Source: a virus. From it: DNA of 49,593 nucleotides. The stretch's first letter is position 1. Each line of letters begins with the position of its first letter. The notes under the pieces were generated by a model. That model was not told where the DNA came from. It worked only from the letters and a program-made list of their open reading frames with translations, and made no database searches. The translations under genes were made by a program, and so were the position numbers. Of the stretch, positions 14,331 to 21,200 are shown one piece after another. Location: positions 1 to 49,593 of the IMG/VR virus record IMGVR_UViG_3300032174_000010; one strand, 5' to 3'.

Positions 14331-14659
14331 GACTATTTTGGATTATCTGTCATTTCGGGGGTTACCGCCGCCAAACGCGACCGGGGAGGGGTGATCTCAC
14401 GGGGGCTATCGTTGAGTCTCATGCTTACTCGTTGAAAACACAGCTTGTTAGCGGCAAACATACCCATGAGTGAGGCGTGATAGCGTGCCGAATGCGTGGT
14501 AGGGCAGGGTAGGGGCAGTGGTGTGTGCCAGATCGCAAGCAAATGGGCCTTGTGAGAGCGAGTGCAATGCCAATGTAACGCCTTTGCCGGGCAATGACTT
14601 GCGCCTGATTCGCTTCGTTGATGAGCGTTTGTTTTGAGGGCGCGAGAGAAGAAGAAAAC
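14331..14659. other. Divergent intergenic region
   Basis: About 330 bases separate the minus-strand late arm from the plus-strand small-gene arm. Several short frames exist on both strands but none has a ribosome site or convincing composition. Short G-rich runs (around 14497-14520, GGTAGGGCAGGG) are visible. This is a plausible control or origin-type region; I see no tRNA or clear terminator. Confidence 0.5.
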
Positions 14660-14688
14660 GTGACAATCTTGGCTGTAAGTGCTAGATT
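14660..14688 (+). promoter_or_regulatory. Promoter of the plus-strand small-gene arm
   Basis: GTGACA (14660-14665), a 17-base spacer and TAGATT (14683-14688) preceded by TGC form an extended -10 promoter. It leads into the ATG at 14719, which has AGGAG nine bases upstream. Confidence 0.6.
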
Positions 14689-14718
14689 CGCAGCGAGAAA
14701 GCACAGGAGCGACATTGA

Positions 14719-15126
14719 ATGCATTTCACTGAGAGACATCACAAACTAGCTGAATCAATTGAGAAGATGAATCCGGGAGATTCATTGAAGCAGGTCTTGA
14801 TGGGTGCAGGGTATTCGGAGCAGACCTCGAACCACGGTTGGGAAGCTGTGCCGAATCGCGTTGTCAAGCTCTTATCTCGTAAAGGTTTGCGACTAAAGGC
14901 TTTAGGTGAAATAGATGCGGACACACAAGAGAAATTAACGCGCGGTCGGTTGGTCTACAACGTCATCAAGGGAAGCGATAAAGGCGTATTGAGCGCCAAA
15001 GCCCTTGGATCAGATAAGCGTATTTCGATGTTCGCTCCCGATATTCAAGCTGGGGTCATTGTCTTGCAAATGCCTACACCTGTTTTGGAGCAGAAGGATA
15101 AGCTTTTGACTGAGCCCGAGGATTAG
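14719..15126 (+). CDS. Putative terminase small subunit
   Basis: The 135-residue protein has an N-terminal helical DNA-binding-like part (SLKQVLMGAGYSEQTSNHGW) of the kind found in small terminases. Its C-terminal pattern (SAKALGSDKRISMFAPDIQ then GVIVLQMP) matches that of many TerS proteins. It would recognise the packaging site and regulate TerL. It is far from terL, on the opposite strand, so the assignment rests on sequence only. It has its own promoter. A regulatory HTH protein is the alternative. Confidence 0.55.
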   Translation: MHFTERHHKLAESIEKMNPGDSLKQVLMGAGYSEQTSNHGWEAVPNRVVKLLSRKGLRLKALGEIDADTQEKLTRGRLVYNVIKGSDKGVLSAKALGSDKRISMFAPDIQAGVIVLQMPTPVLEQKDKLLTEPED

Positions 15127-15301
15127 AGCACCAGCGGCAAGGCTGATTTAATCCCGCCAGATCATGCTCGCATCCGCCCATATTGAGCATTTTCGCTAAA
15201 CACCTGTCTAGACTCGACATAGCCGCACGCTCTCTTTGATTCTGCTCCATATGGTAACGCTCAATTCCGGTTAGTTCATCATGTGGCTGTGGGATTCTCA
15301 T
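15074..15301 (-). CDS. Hypothetical Cys-containing protein (75 aa)
   Basis: The product begins MRIPQPHDELTGIERYHMEQ and has a Cys/His cluster (GGCEHDLAGLNQPCRWC) that could bind zinc. Its ATG overlaps the stop of the 67-residue gene (ATGA). It converges with the TerS candidate and overlaps it by 53 bases. Confidence 0.5.
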   Translation of the reverse strand: MRIPQPHDELTGIERYHMEQNQRERAAMSSLDRCLAKMLNMGGCEHDLAGLNQPCRWCSNPRAQSKAYPSAPKQV

Positions 15302-15501
15302 TGATTCGCCTCTGCGGGTCTCGCTATGTCTCGGGTGTCTGGGGTTGGATGTGATTTAGGTCTGCCAAGCCTGTTATTCGTTGCGGATCGTCTGCAAAAC
15401 GTGTTTGAGCACCGTGCTGGCATAGTTTTGCCGCGAGTGACGTGATTGCACTCCGAACATCGGTACAGCTTAACGTGCTCACTCCCAATGAGTTGCAGCA
15501 T
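15298..15501 (-). CDS. Zinc-ribbon protein (67 aa)
   Basis: MLQLIGSEHVKLYRCSECNH followed by PARCSNTFC gives two cysteine pairs as in short zinc ribbons; the tail is basic and Pro-rich. I chose ATG 15501 because AGAGGA lies five bases upstream; an ATG at 15522 is in frame but less supported. It is coupled to the 75-residue gene. Confidence 0.5.
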   Translation of the reverse strand: MLQLIGSEHVKLYRCSECNHVTRGKTMPARCSNTFCRRSATNNRLGRPKSHPTPDTRDIARPAEANQ

Positions 15502-15558
15502 CGCATCCTCTTTGTAGCACACTGCCGAAAATAAATCAATAGCTGAATCATTATTTCC

Positions 15559-15588
15559 TTGACAAACTAATCCAATTGCGAATACTAT
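15559..15588 (+). promoter_or_regulatory. Strong sigma70-type promoter
   Basis: TTGACA (15559-15564), an 18-base spacer and TACTAT (15583-15588). The RNA would start near 15595, thirty bases before ATG 15625, which has AGAGAGGA in front. It heads the run of small genes from 15.6 to 18.3 kb. Confidence 0.7.
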
Positions 15589-15624
15589 TCATCTTGTTGA
15601 GAGGCAAGTTTAAGAGAGGACAAA

Positions 15625-15750
15625 ATGCCCAACGAGAACACAATCGAGCACAGGATGATAGGCAACGATGGGGCGATGGTTGCGCTGATTACGCGGTATG
15701 ACCCTTTTGCCCATCGTGAGGTGTTCACTGTCTCGCCCATCGCGGTTTGA
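15625..15750 (+). CDS. Small protein (41 aa)
   Basis: The gene is first after a strong promoter and has an excellent ribosome site (AGAGAGGA, five bases). The peptide MPNENTIEHRMIGNDGAMVA, ending REVFTVSPIAV, is strand-like. No family recognised. Its 3' end overlaps the next small frame. Confidence 0.6.
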   Translation: MPNENTIEHRMIGNDGAMVALITRYDPFAHREVFTVSPIAV

Positions 15751-15865
15751 ACTCGCTAAACTGCTAATAAATCAAGAGTTTCTAACATACGAGCAGGCAA
15801 ATGAGTTGCATGATCTCATCGAGCGTAGATTGCAGAATGAGCGGTGCTTTGAAGGCGGCAGGTGA
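15716..15865 (+). CDS. Small helical protein (49 aa), possible frameshift continuation
   Basis: From GTG 15716 the frame reads RFELAKLLINQEFLTYEQAN and ELHDLIERRLQNERCFEGGR, which is clearly protein-like, but no ribosome site precedes the GTG. It overlaps the 41-residue gene by 35 bases in another frame. It may be a coupled gene or be reached by ribosomal frameshifting from the upstream gene. Confidence 0.4.
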   Translation: MRCSLSRPSRFELAKLLINQEFLTYEQANELHDLIERRLQNERCFEGGR

Positions 15866-15870
15866 CGCTG

Positions 15871-15884
15871 TAGCTTTGCAATCC
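15871..15884 (+). repeat. Intergenic repeat TAGCTTTGCAATCC, copy 1
   Basis: The 14-mer lies between a stop codon and the ribosome site of the next gene. It is identical to the first part of copy 2 (16084-16106). Confidence 0.7.
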
Positions 15885-15900
15885 ACAAAGGAGCACGAAA

Positions 15901-16086
15901 ATGACGATTCAACAAGCACGAAAGGCGCTTCCGAAGTTCGCTAAATCACTCGCGCCAGAGGCTAAGACGGTGGCCGAATTGCGCGGCGCGGTTATGGACG
16001 AATTGAACGCTTGCAGGCGTGGCGAGAATCCCCTTGAGCCGATGCAGATTGAGCGTTTTGGAGAATGGTTAGCAGAAACCAAGTAG
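15901..16086 (+). CDS. Hypothetical protein (61 aa)
   Basis: The helical product (MTIQQARKALPKFAKSLAPE, then VAELRGAVMDELNACRRGEN) has GGAG eight bases upstream. No motif is recognised. It is flanked on both sides by copies of the TTGCAATCC intergenic repeat. Confidence 0.65.
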   Translation: MTIQQARKALPKFAKSLAPEAKTVAELRGAVMDELNACRRGENPLEPMQIERFGEWLAETK

Positions 16087-16106
16087 CTTTGCAATCCCCC
16101 TAATCA
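16084..16106 (+). repeat. Intergenic repeat, copy 2
   Basis: It combines TAGCTTTGCAATCC (shared with copy 1) and TTGCAATCCCCCTAATCA (shared with copy 3). It begins at the stop codon of the 61-residue gene. A small hairpin (CGTCG-GGTCA-CGACG, about 16112-16126) follows. Confidence 0.75.
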
Positions 16107-16145
16107 CAAAATCGTCGGGTCACGACGTTAAACACGGAGGAAAGT

Positions 16146-16583
16146 ATGCCAAACACAAAGATTAACAAGCTGTGGAATCAATTCCGAGCGTCAATTGATG
16201 CAGCGGACGCTGATGGCAAAAAGCTCAACAACGCAGACGGGCACGCAGAGTGCAACGCTCTACATGATTACACTTCTGACCGAAACTGGCGTCTTTTCAA
16301 TCTTCTAGGCCGGGAGCAAGCCAACGAGCGCCAACATAGAGGCGTGCCGTACTACGGCAACAATGCTAGGCTCAGCGTTCGAGATGCGGCAATGCTCCAA
16401 TTGATGCAGCAAGCCAGTTACGGAGCTTCGCAAGGCGTTATGCCATCCGCCCATCTCTTTCTGACAATGCGCGTCACCGCTGTAGAGGCTTGGGTAATTG
16501 GCTTTCTATGCCGCAAGCATTTAGGGAAGGAATGGCACGAAGCTCTGGCAAAGCTCGACTATTCCGAACTCATGGCCGCATAA
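16146..16583 (+). CDS. Hypothetical protein (145 aa)
   Basis: The ATG has GGAGG six bases upstream. The protein is helical with His/Cys and aromatic residues (NADGHAECNALHDYTSDRNW) and a hydrophobic stretch with TAVEAWVIGFLCRKHLGKEW. I do not recognise a family. It is part of the small-gene operon. Confidence 0.65.
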   Translation: MPNTKINKLWNQFRASIDAADADGKKLNNADGHAECNALHDYTSDRNWRLFNLLGREQANERQHRGVPYYGNNARLSVRDAAMLQLMQQASYGASQGVMPSAHLFLTMRVTAVEAWVIGFLCRKHLGKEWHEALAKLDYSELMAA

Positions 16584-16585
16584 AC

Positions 16586-16603
16586 TTGCAATCCCCCTAA
16601 TCA
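16586..16603 (+). repeat. Intergenic repeat, copy 3
   Basis: TTGCAATCCCCCTAATCA is identical over 18 bases to 16089-16106. It starts just after a stop codon and its last bases run into the next ribosome site (AGGAG). Confidence 0.75.
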
Positions 16604-16616
16604 GGAGAAATCGCCA

Positions 16617-16847
16617 ATGACAACCGAACAGATCGAAGCCCTAAAAGCCCTCGCAGACGCAATCATCGAAAGCGTGCGCGCCGCTGGACCTCTTGGCGCT
16701 CCGGGTGGTCACCTCTATGCTGCGCTGATGACTTACGGAATCGACCTCAACCAGTTCAACCAGATTATGTCCGGCTTGTGCAGGGTAGGAGTTTTACGAA
16801 AGCAGGGCGAGTGCTACCACATCGCCAGGATTTCGGCAGGGCGTTAA
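16617..16847 (+). CDS. Winged-helix-like small protein (76 aa)
   Basis: The product reads IESVRAAGPLGAPGGHLYAA, then a LNQFNQIMSGLCRVGVLRKQ segment and GECYHIA. This fits a small winged helix, with a recognition helix and a beta-wing. It resembles a family of short phage proteins without known function. It has AGGAG ten bases upstream. Confidence 0.6.
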   Translation: MTTEQIEALKALADAIIESVRAAGPLGAPGGHLYAALMTYGIDLNQFNQIMSGLCRVGVLRKQGECYHIARISAGR

Positions 16848-16933
16848 CTGCTGACCGCCATCCTGAAGGGCTTTCTTGGCGATTGTCCGCGCAGGGTGGT
16901 GGCGAGCGGTTAAATAAAATGGAGGGTATTCAA

Positions 16934-17260
16934 ATGCCAACTAGCTTAGCGATTGTGAAGAAGTTTTTCCCAAATGTTTCGACTGTCTCGGATGCCAAGA
17001 AAACCGTCCGAGTTGAAGTCACCAAGAAAGATTCCAACTCCTCAACCGTCAAGAATCACAAAGGCTGCGCGATGGCTGTCGCCTGTAAGCGCACCTTCGA
17101 CCTAAGTGGGGTAGTCATCTCCCGGGATCGCGCCTATCTCGTTACTGGAGAGAAGGCCGTGCGGTACGCCCTGCCGGAGTCTGTGAGCCGGGAGGTTGTC
17201 TCCTTCGACCGCAACGCTGGCTTCGCGGAGGGGACGCACCAAAACTCACGCCGAGATTAA
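16934..17260 (+). CDS. Hypothetical protein (108 aa)
   Basis: The start at 16934 is chosen for the GGAGGGT six bases upstream. The product MPTSLAIVKKFFPNVSTVSD has a basic strand-rich middle (KKTVRVEVTKKDSNSS) and a segment DRAYLVTGEKAVRYALPESV. It may be a small regulatory or DNA-associated protein; no family recognised. Confidence 0.6.
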   Translation: MPTSLAIVKKFFPNVSTVSDAKKTVRVEVTKKDSNSSTVKNHKGCAMAVACKRTFDLSGVVISRDRAYLVTGEKAVRYALPESVSREVVSFDRNAGFAEGTHQNSRRD

Positions 17261-17293
17261 GTAGTTTTTGGGAGACGGAAGGGAGCCGGGAAA

Positions 17294-17458
17294 ATGAGTA
17301 ACCTGATAGCGCAAGATGCACGGTGCCAGGAATGCGCCGCGATGTACGCTCGAATCGAGTGTGACAAGTGCCATAAGCCAATCTGTCTGCATTGCGCTCA
17401 CGCCGTAAGCGACAACGTAGTGCTGTGCGGCGACTGCAACGCAAAGGAACACGTCTAG
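17294..17458 (+). CDS. Treble-clef/B-box-like zinc protein (54 aa)
   Basis: Four C-x2-C pairs occur in 37 residues: CQEC (11-14), CDKC (23-26), CLHC (31-34) and CGDC (45-48). This spacing suggests two interleaved zinc sites as in B-box or RING-like folds. GGGAG lies eight bases before the ATG. The target is unknown; protein-protein interaction is the usual role of such folds. Confidence 0.65.
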   Translation: MSNLIAQDARCQECAAMYARIECDKCHKPICLHCAHAVSDNVVLCGDCNAKEHV

Positions 17459-17482
17459 GGTCAGACAAAGGAGCGCCACAAA

Positions 17483-17821
17483 ATGAACGCTGAAAGCAAA
17501 GCAGTTATGGGTTATGACATCATTAAACGCGACACCCTAAAAGCAGGAGATGTAATCGAGTTTCGCGGTGAACGCCCGAATAAAGGGACATTGGTGATAA
17601 ACGGGCTGGAGTTACATCCACCGATTGATCCATACCTTTTCTTGGGCGATGTCAAACTGCATCTGGCAAACAAAGTCATGGAAGCCGGGGATGTGCAAGC
17701 GTGGCACATCTGCGAAGATGCCCAACAAGCACTGGACGAGAACACGCGCAACGTGATGAGGCGGCTGGATGCCTATCACGAATGGCGTGGCGGGTGCGAG
17801 CGAGAGGACTTCGATGCCTGA
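17483..17821 (+). CDS. Hypothetical protein (112 aa)
   Basis: The protein begins MNAESKAVMGYDIIKRDTLK and has a beta-barrel-like part (AGDVIEFRGERPNKGTLVIN), then a helical acidic tail (CEDAQQALDENTRNVMRRLD). AGGAG precedes the start. Function unknown. Confidence 0.6.
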   Translation: MNAESKAVMGYDIIKRDTLKAGDVIEFRGERPNKGTLVINGLELHPPIDPYLFLGDVKLHLANKVMEAGDVQAWHICEDAQQALDENTRNVMRRLDAYHEWRGGCEREDFDA

Positions 17822-17880
17822 GCGTTGTCTACACCCGTGGATCGTTGCCAACCGCCAGAATACGATTCTTAGGAGGCCGC

Positions 17881-18141
17881 ATGGCTTATATCAAAGCACC
17901 AAAACCACAGGAGCAAAAGTATTACGACTTCTTGGAGGATTTGCGGCAATCGGGCGATACCAACATGTTCGGAGCGCCGCCATATCTCCAAGCCGCTTTT
18001 GGCATTACCAGAGACAAGGCAGTTAGCATCACAAGCGATTGGATGAGGGGCCATAATGACCCGACGAGGAAAATGGACGGCCCTGTAACGAATGCCAAGG
18101 CCGGGAATATGGTCACAACCTACGAGCCTGCGGAGGACTAA
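17881..18141 (+). CDS. Hypothetical protein (86 aa)
   Basis: A consensus AGGAGG lies five bases before ATG 17881, which decides the start over longer frames. The product (YYDFLEDLRQSGDTNMFGAP, then YLQAAFGITRDKAVSITSDW) has a small helical fold reminiscent of a DNA-binding or adaptor domain. No family recognised. Confidence 0.65.
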   Translation: MAYIKAPKPQEQKYYDFLEDLRQSGDTNMFGAPPYLQAAFGITRDKAVSITSDWMRGHNDPTRKMDGPVTNAKAGNMVTTYEPAED

Positions 18142-18143
18142 CC

Positions 18144-18311
18144 GTGTCAATCATTTACGGCAAACTGCCCGACCCTGACTTCTGGGAAACTCTCTCCGAA
18201 TCCCGCAGAGAACGGGAACGCAAAGGACGTTTCAAGGATGCTGCCCTGATATGCGGGATCGTCTTTATGTACATCATTCTGCTGTATTTCTTCCCGGATG
18301 TGCAGCCATGA
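18144..18311 (+). CDS. Small single-pass membrane protein (55 aa)
   Basis: The GTG at 18144 has GGAGGA upstream. The N-terminal half is charged (SESRRERERKGRFKD) and the C-terminal half is a membrane helix (ALICGIVFMYIILLYFF). Positive residues before the helix predict an inside N-terminus. The role is unknown; holin accessory or superinfection-type peptides have this shape. Confidence 0.6.
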   Translation: MSIIYGKLPDPDFWETLSESRRERERKGRFKDAALICGIVFMYIILLYFFPDVQP

Positions 18312-18481
18312 CCCCACAGAAGTGGCAGAAGTTCCGCCCCATCCCTTCCCCTGCACGGTCACAGCAAAAGGCCATACATCGTCTGGAAAAAGCAGGGAGA
18401 ACGCTTCCGATGACCCCGCGCATCGACTTCACCTACCGCAGAAATTTTAGCATTGACTACACCTCCAAAATTCGCCTATAA
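18308..18481 (+). pseudogene. Small gene interrupted by an HNH gene, 5' part
   Basis: ATG 18308 overlaps the preceding stop (ATGA). The basic product (TPQKWQKFRPIPSPARSQQK) reaches PRIDFTYRR and then ends in a non-homologous tail. The same RIDF-YRR motif reappears after the HNH gene (about 19056) followed by a different sequence, suggesting that one gene of about 95 codons was split. Confidence 0.55.
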
Positions 18482-18482
18482 T
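18453..18482 (+). promoter_or_regulatory. Consensus promoter of the HNH gene
   Basis: TTGACT (18453-18458), an 18-base spacer and a perfect TATAAT (18477-18482). The -10 box ends eight bases before ATG 18491 and no ribosome site exists, so the HNH mRNA is predicted to be leaderless. Confidence 0.7.
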
Positions 18483-18490
18483 GTTCCCTT

Positions 18491-19063
18491 ATGCCGCCCG
18501 AGATCGACCTCACGGGGAAAAGATATGGTTTCTTGGTTGCCTTGTCGAGAGCGCCTAGCTTCGTAACTAGTGGTGGCTATCCTGTAACGATGTGGGAGTT
18601 GCGCTGTGATTGCGGCTCTTTGATAAGGGCGCAATACTCTAACCTAGTGAAAGGAAGTGTTTTAACTTGCCAAAGAAAGGTTTGTAAATTCCGTACTCTA
18701 CTTTGGAAGCATACGCTTTTAGGCCATCCCAAGAACCTAGATTTAGCTCCACAGCAAGTTTTTAAGGTGTACCAAAAACATGCTCGAAAGAAACATATAC
18801 CATTCACTATAGAGTACGACCATTTTAAGGAATTGATTTTGGGGAATTGCTATTATTGTGACGCCCCGCCGTCCAATTGTTACAAGGTTCGTTTCCACGA
18901 TTTTAGGTATTCTGGAGTTGATAAATCGACTCCCAGCCTAGGCTACATTCCTACAAACGTTGTCAGTTGTTGCTGGACGTGTAATCGCATGAAGGGAGTT
19001 TTGACCCATGATGAGTTCATCGCCAAGATCGCGCAACTTGGACGGAAATGGATCAAGAATTGA
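18491..19063 (+). CDS. Free-standing HNH homing endonuclease
   Basis: The 190-residue protein has an N-terminal zinc module (LRCDCGS...C...C), a KHIPFTIEYDHFKELI helix, the HNH start NCYYCDAPPSN, the SGVDKSTPSLGY strand, NVVSCCWTCNRMKG (second Cys pair) and a C-terminal DEFIAKIAQLGRK helix. This matches phage homing endonucleases that nick or cut DNA at a target. The coding sequence is clearly more AT-rich than its neighbours, a sign of recent acquisition. It has its own promoter and sits between two halves of a small gene. Confidence 0.88.
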   Translation: MPPEIDLTGKRYGFLVALSRAPSFVTSGGYPVTMWELRCDCGSLIRAQYSNLVKGSVLTCQRKVCKFRTLLWKHTLLGHPKNLDLAPQQVFKVYQKHARKKHIPFTIEYDHFKELILGNCYYCDAPPSNCYKVRFHDFRYSGVDKSTPSLGYIPTNVVSCCWTCNRMKGVLTHDEFIAKIAQLGRKWIKN

Positions 19064-19235
19064 TTTCGTTTACCGCCGCCCCTTGAAGCTCACAGACGGT
19101 ATAAACGCACGAATGCGGGAACTGACCCTAAACCACTACCACGGGGCTTGGAATGCGCCTGAATGCGCCCTAGCGTCATGGCGGGGCATTTTAAGCGCGG
19201 TCTCCAAGGCTTTAATCCTCCGCAGTCGTATCTAG
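19056..19235 (+). pseudogene. Small gene interrupted by an HNH gene, 3' part
   Basis: The frame reads RIDFVYRRPLKLTDGINARM and continues HYHGAWNAPECALASWRG to a stop at 19235. It has no start or ribosome site of its own at the proper place (the first ATG is 19113). The RIDF-YRR codons repeat those at the end of the 5' part with mostly synonymous changes. Confidence 0.5.
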
Positions 19236-19444
19236 GGCAACTTCTGCACTGGTACCTGAGCCTCAAAAGGAACCTTGGTTACGTCTAAGGGAGAGCCAGC
19301 CGCTGCCTCATAAGCCAAAAGTCCTTGCTGCAAAATCTTCGTGAAGGCTGTTGCGATAGTGGCATCTACGCTCGTTGCCGGGATGGCCTGCAAGGTCGCA
19401 AGAGCAATCTGGATAATCGCCAAGATGTTGATAACGCTATTCAT
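19232..19444 (-). CDS. Small hydrophobic protein (70 aa)
   Basis: The product starts MNSVINILAIIQIALATLQA, a signal or membrane helix, and continues with a Thr/Ala-rich helical segment. It may be a small membrane-associated or periplasmic protein. Its ATG overlaps the stop of the 97-residue gene. No family. Confidence 0.55.
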   Translation of the reverse strand: MNSVINILAIIQIALATLQAIPATSVDATIATAFTKILQQGLLAYEAAAGSPLDVTKVPFEAQVPVQKLP

Positions 19445-19734
19445 ACGGTGGCCGTCTCTTTCTGATTTGGCACCAGCGCGATTCTCTTGAGAAAATCAGG
19501 GTGCGTATCGGCTAGAACGCCTTCTTGAGGAGGAAACATCGCCAACACATCATCAACGTGCAAGCATTCCTTGAGGTTTGGGCAAGCATCGTTGGGCTTC
19601 GTAACCGCAATCTTGCCGTTGCAATAGTCGTTACCCGCAGTCGCATCGTACAGGATTCCGATGGCAGGCCCGCCGTATCCGAGGAATACAACCTTGTCAC
19701 CGTTCTTCGCTTCTCTTCCATTTGCGTAATGCAT
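19441..19734 (-). CDS. Hypothetical protein (97 aa)
   Basis: The product (MHYANGREAKNGDKVVFLGY) looks like a small beta-barrel/KOW-like start followed by NGKIAVTKPNDACPNLKECL with two cysteines. The ATG at 19734 overlaps the lipoprotein stop (three or four bases), so it is coupled. Longer upstream frames would lie inside that gene. Function unknown. Confidence 0.6.
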   Translation of the reverse strand: MHYANGREAKNGDKVVFLGYGGPAIGILYDATAGNDYCNGKIAVTKPNDACPNLKECLHVDDVLAMFPPQEGVLADTHPDFLKRIALVPNQKETATV

Positions 19735-20099
19735 TATTTTTGTCCTTTCGCCGCCGTCAGGTTGGCGGTCTTGGTATTGACTACGGCCATCGCGTTCGCA
19801 ACTTCCGTCTGCTGGGTTGAGGTCGTATTTCCGCCGTGGTATGCAAGCCACGCGGCCCTCGCTGCATCGTAAGCCGCTATCAGGTCATTCAGGGCCGTTG
19901 TGATCCTTGCAGTTACGTTTGGCGGGAAGGCATTCGCGGCCAAGTCTGCCTTCGTGCCCTGAATAATCCCGTCTGTCGTTGCCAAGGTGACGTAGGTGTT
20001 GGAATCAAATGAGTTTATGGAGCCTTGCACAGGTCGGTTCATGCAGGCCGTTAAGACCAAAAGCAGCGCGGTGACTGCGGTCAACTTCTTAGTTCGCAT
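19734..20099 (-). CDS. Lipoprotein
   Basis: The N-terminus MRTKKLTAVTALLLVLTAC is a classical lipoprotein signal with a lipobox (L-T-A-C, Cys19). The mature part is a Thr/Ala-rich helical domain with YDAARAAWLAYHGG. Phage lipoproteins of this size can act as outer-membrane spanins or exclusion proteins. It is not next to the lysis genes, so the role is open. Confidence 0.75.
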   Translation of the reverse strand: MRTKKLTAVTALLLVLTACMNRPVQGSINSFDSNTYVTLATTDGIIQGTKADLAANAFPPNVTARITTALNDLIAAYDAARAAWLAYHGGNTTSTQQTEVANAMAVVNTKTANLTAAKGQK

Positions 20100-20108
20100 T
20101 TTTTCCTC

Positions 20109-20531
20109 CTAGAACGGAATTTGTGAATCTTCTGGGATGCTCATGTATTGCGACTTCGACGGCGGATCGGCCATCAGTTCCTCGTACAAATCTTTAACGC
20201 GGACCTTCGGATTAGACTGTAACACTTTCGTAATTCTCTCCCATCTTTCAGGCCACTTTTTAGAGAAGAAATCGAAGGCCAAGCCGGGATTGTTCGTCCA
20301 CCAACAATGACAAGACTTGCATAGAATTTTGCTGTTATCGTCATCCCACCTAAGGCAATGATGCCGCCGCGAATGAACGTGACTCCACTGTAAAGGGCTT
20401 CCATCCACTGAAACCGTTCTCCCGCATCTCTGGCAGCACCCATCTCGCTCCATCACGCGCTCACGGCAGGCTTTATCCAATGCAAGGACCATACGACGCT
20501 GACTCAGGGCTTTCTTGCTGGACTTAATCAT
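20109..20531 (-). CDS. HNH nuclease, NinG-like
   Basis: The core reads CQRCGRTV...QWSHVHSRRHHCLRWDDDN...ILCKSCHCWW, the Cys-pair, His and Cys-pair order of NinG-type recombination nucleases. The region after it (FDFFSKKWPERWERITKV) is typical of the same family. I chose MIKSSKKALSQRR at 20531 with AGGTGG upstream; a longer frame would overlap the neighbouring gene. Such proteins process recombination junctions, fitting the ERF/exonuclease module in the same operon. Confidence 0.72.
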   Translation of the reverse strand: MIKSSKKALSQRRMVLALDKACRERVMERDGCCQRCGRTVSVDGSPLQWSHVHSRRHHCLRWDDDNSKILCKSCHCWWTNNPGLAFDFFSKKWPERWERITKVLQSNPKVRVKDLYEELMADPPSKSQYMSIPEDSQIPF

Positions 20532-20583
20532 GCTTCCACCTGTTTGCGCGGGGGAGAACGTCTGCGGACTGGCTTGCGAGGTT

Positions 20584-21003
20584 TCAATGATCTGCCTCCC
20601 ATGCTGCTTCCAAGCGCCCGTCACGAATCTCTAGCGGCACGCCAGTAACCCGAGCAACAGCAAGCTGGTGCGCTTGAATTGCTGCCTGTTCATCCATAAA
20701 TTCTTCCCACTCGCGCTTATCTTCGACTTCTTTGATGTTTGCCATGTAGTAGGCTTGCAGGGCCGAAACCCAGCCGTGATCTTTCTCTCCCATGATGAGC
20801 AGATTCCAGTATCGAGGATCAAGTTTGTCATTGTTGCGATGATGAACCTGCTCGTCTTTCGTCAGTTCTCGCCCCAGCATAGCCGCTGCCACGAGACGAT
20901 GAACGTACAGGTTCTTACATGGGCCTTTGCCAACGCGCAAGTACCCCTTGGAATGAACATGCGTCCCTGTGCCGCGCTTACGCCGTTTGCTCTTTGTGTT
21001 CAT
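20584..21003 (-). CDS. HNH endonuclease
   Basis: The protein has KGYLRVGKGPCKNLYVHRLV, then a QVHHRNNDKLDPRYWNLLIM segment with the HH, N and N positions of HNH_3-type endonucleases, and an acidic tail. It may be a homing endonuclease that has become part of the operon. ATG 21003 overlaps the stop of the upstream gene. Confidence 0.78.
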   Translation of the reverse strand: MNTKSKRRKRGTGTHVHSKGYLRVGKGPCKNLYVHRLVAAAMLGRELTKDEQVHHRNNDKLDPRYWNLLIMGEKDHGWVSALQAYYMANIKEVEDKREWEEFMDEQAAIQAHQLAVARVTGVPLEIRDGRLEAAWEADH

Positions 21004-21178
21004 CTATTGGGCAGTATGGCACGCGGGTTACAGTCATGGGACGGTAATTCGTTGAACTAACTACCGAGAAATTAACGATGCACTTGCACTCATCTGCCAG
21101 AATGATTTGCCCGTCATTCTGCTCGTAAACCGACCGTACATGCTTTCCTACCTTCTGAAACTGCGCGCCTTTGCTCAT
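20978..21178 (-). CDS. Hypothetical protein (66 aa)
   Basis: The start at 21178 has GAAAGGGA upstream. The product (MSKGAQFQKVGKHVRSVYEQ, then NDGQIILADECKCIVNFSVV) is a small mixed alpha-beta protein with Cys residues. Not recognised. Confidence 0.55.
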   Translation of the reverse strand: MSKGAQFQKVGKHVRSVYEQNDGQIILADECKCIVNFSVVSSTNYRPMTVTRVPYCPIDEHKEQTA

Positions 21179-21200
21179 CGGTTCCCTTTCACCACTCGCC

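Noticed and set aside
14333-14742. Three overlapping minus-strand frames in the divergent region
   Set aside because: Composition is not protein-like, starts lack ribosome sites, and they cross the promoter of the TerS candidate.
15871-16603. CRISPR-like array from the TTGCAATCC repeats
   Set aside because: Only three copies, unequal length, spaced by whole genes; this is not an array.
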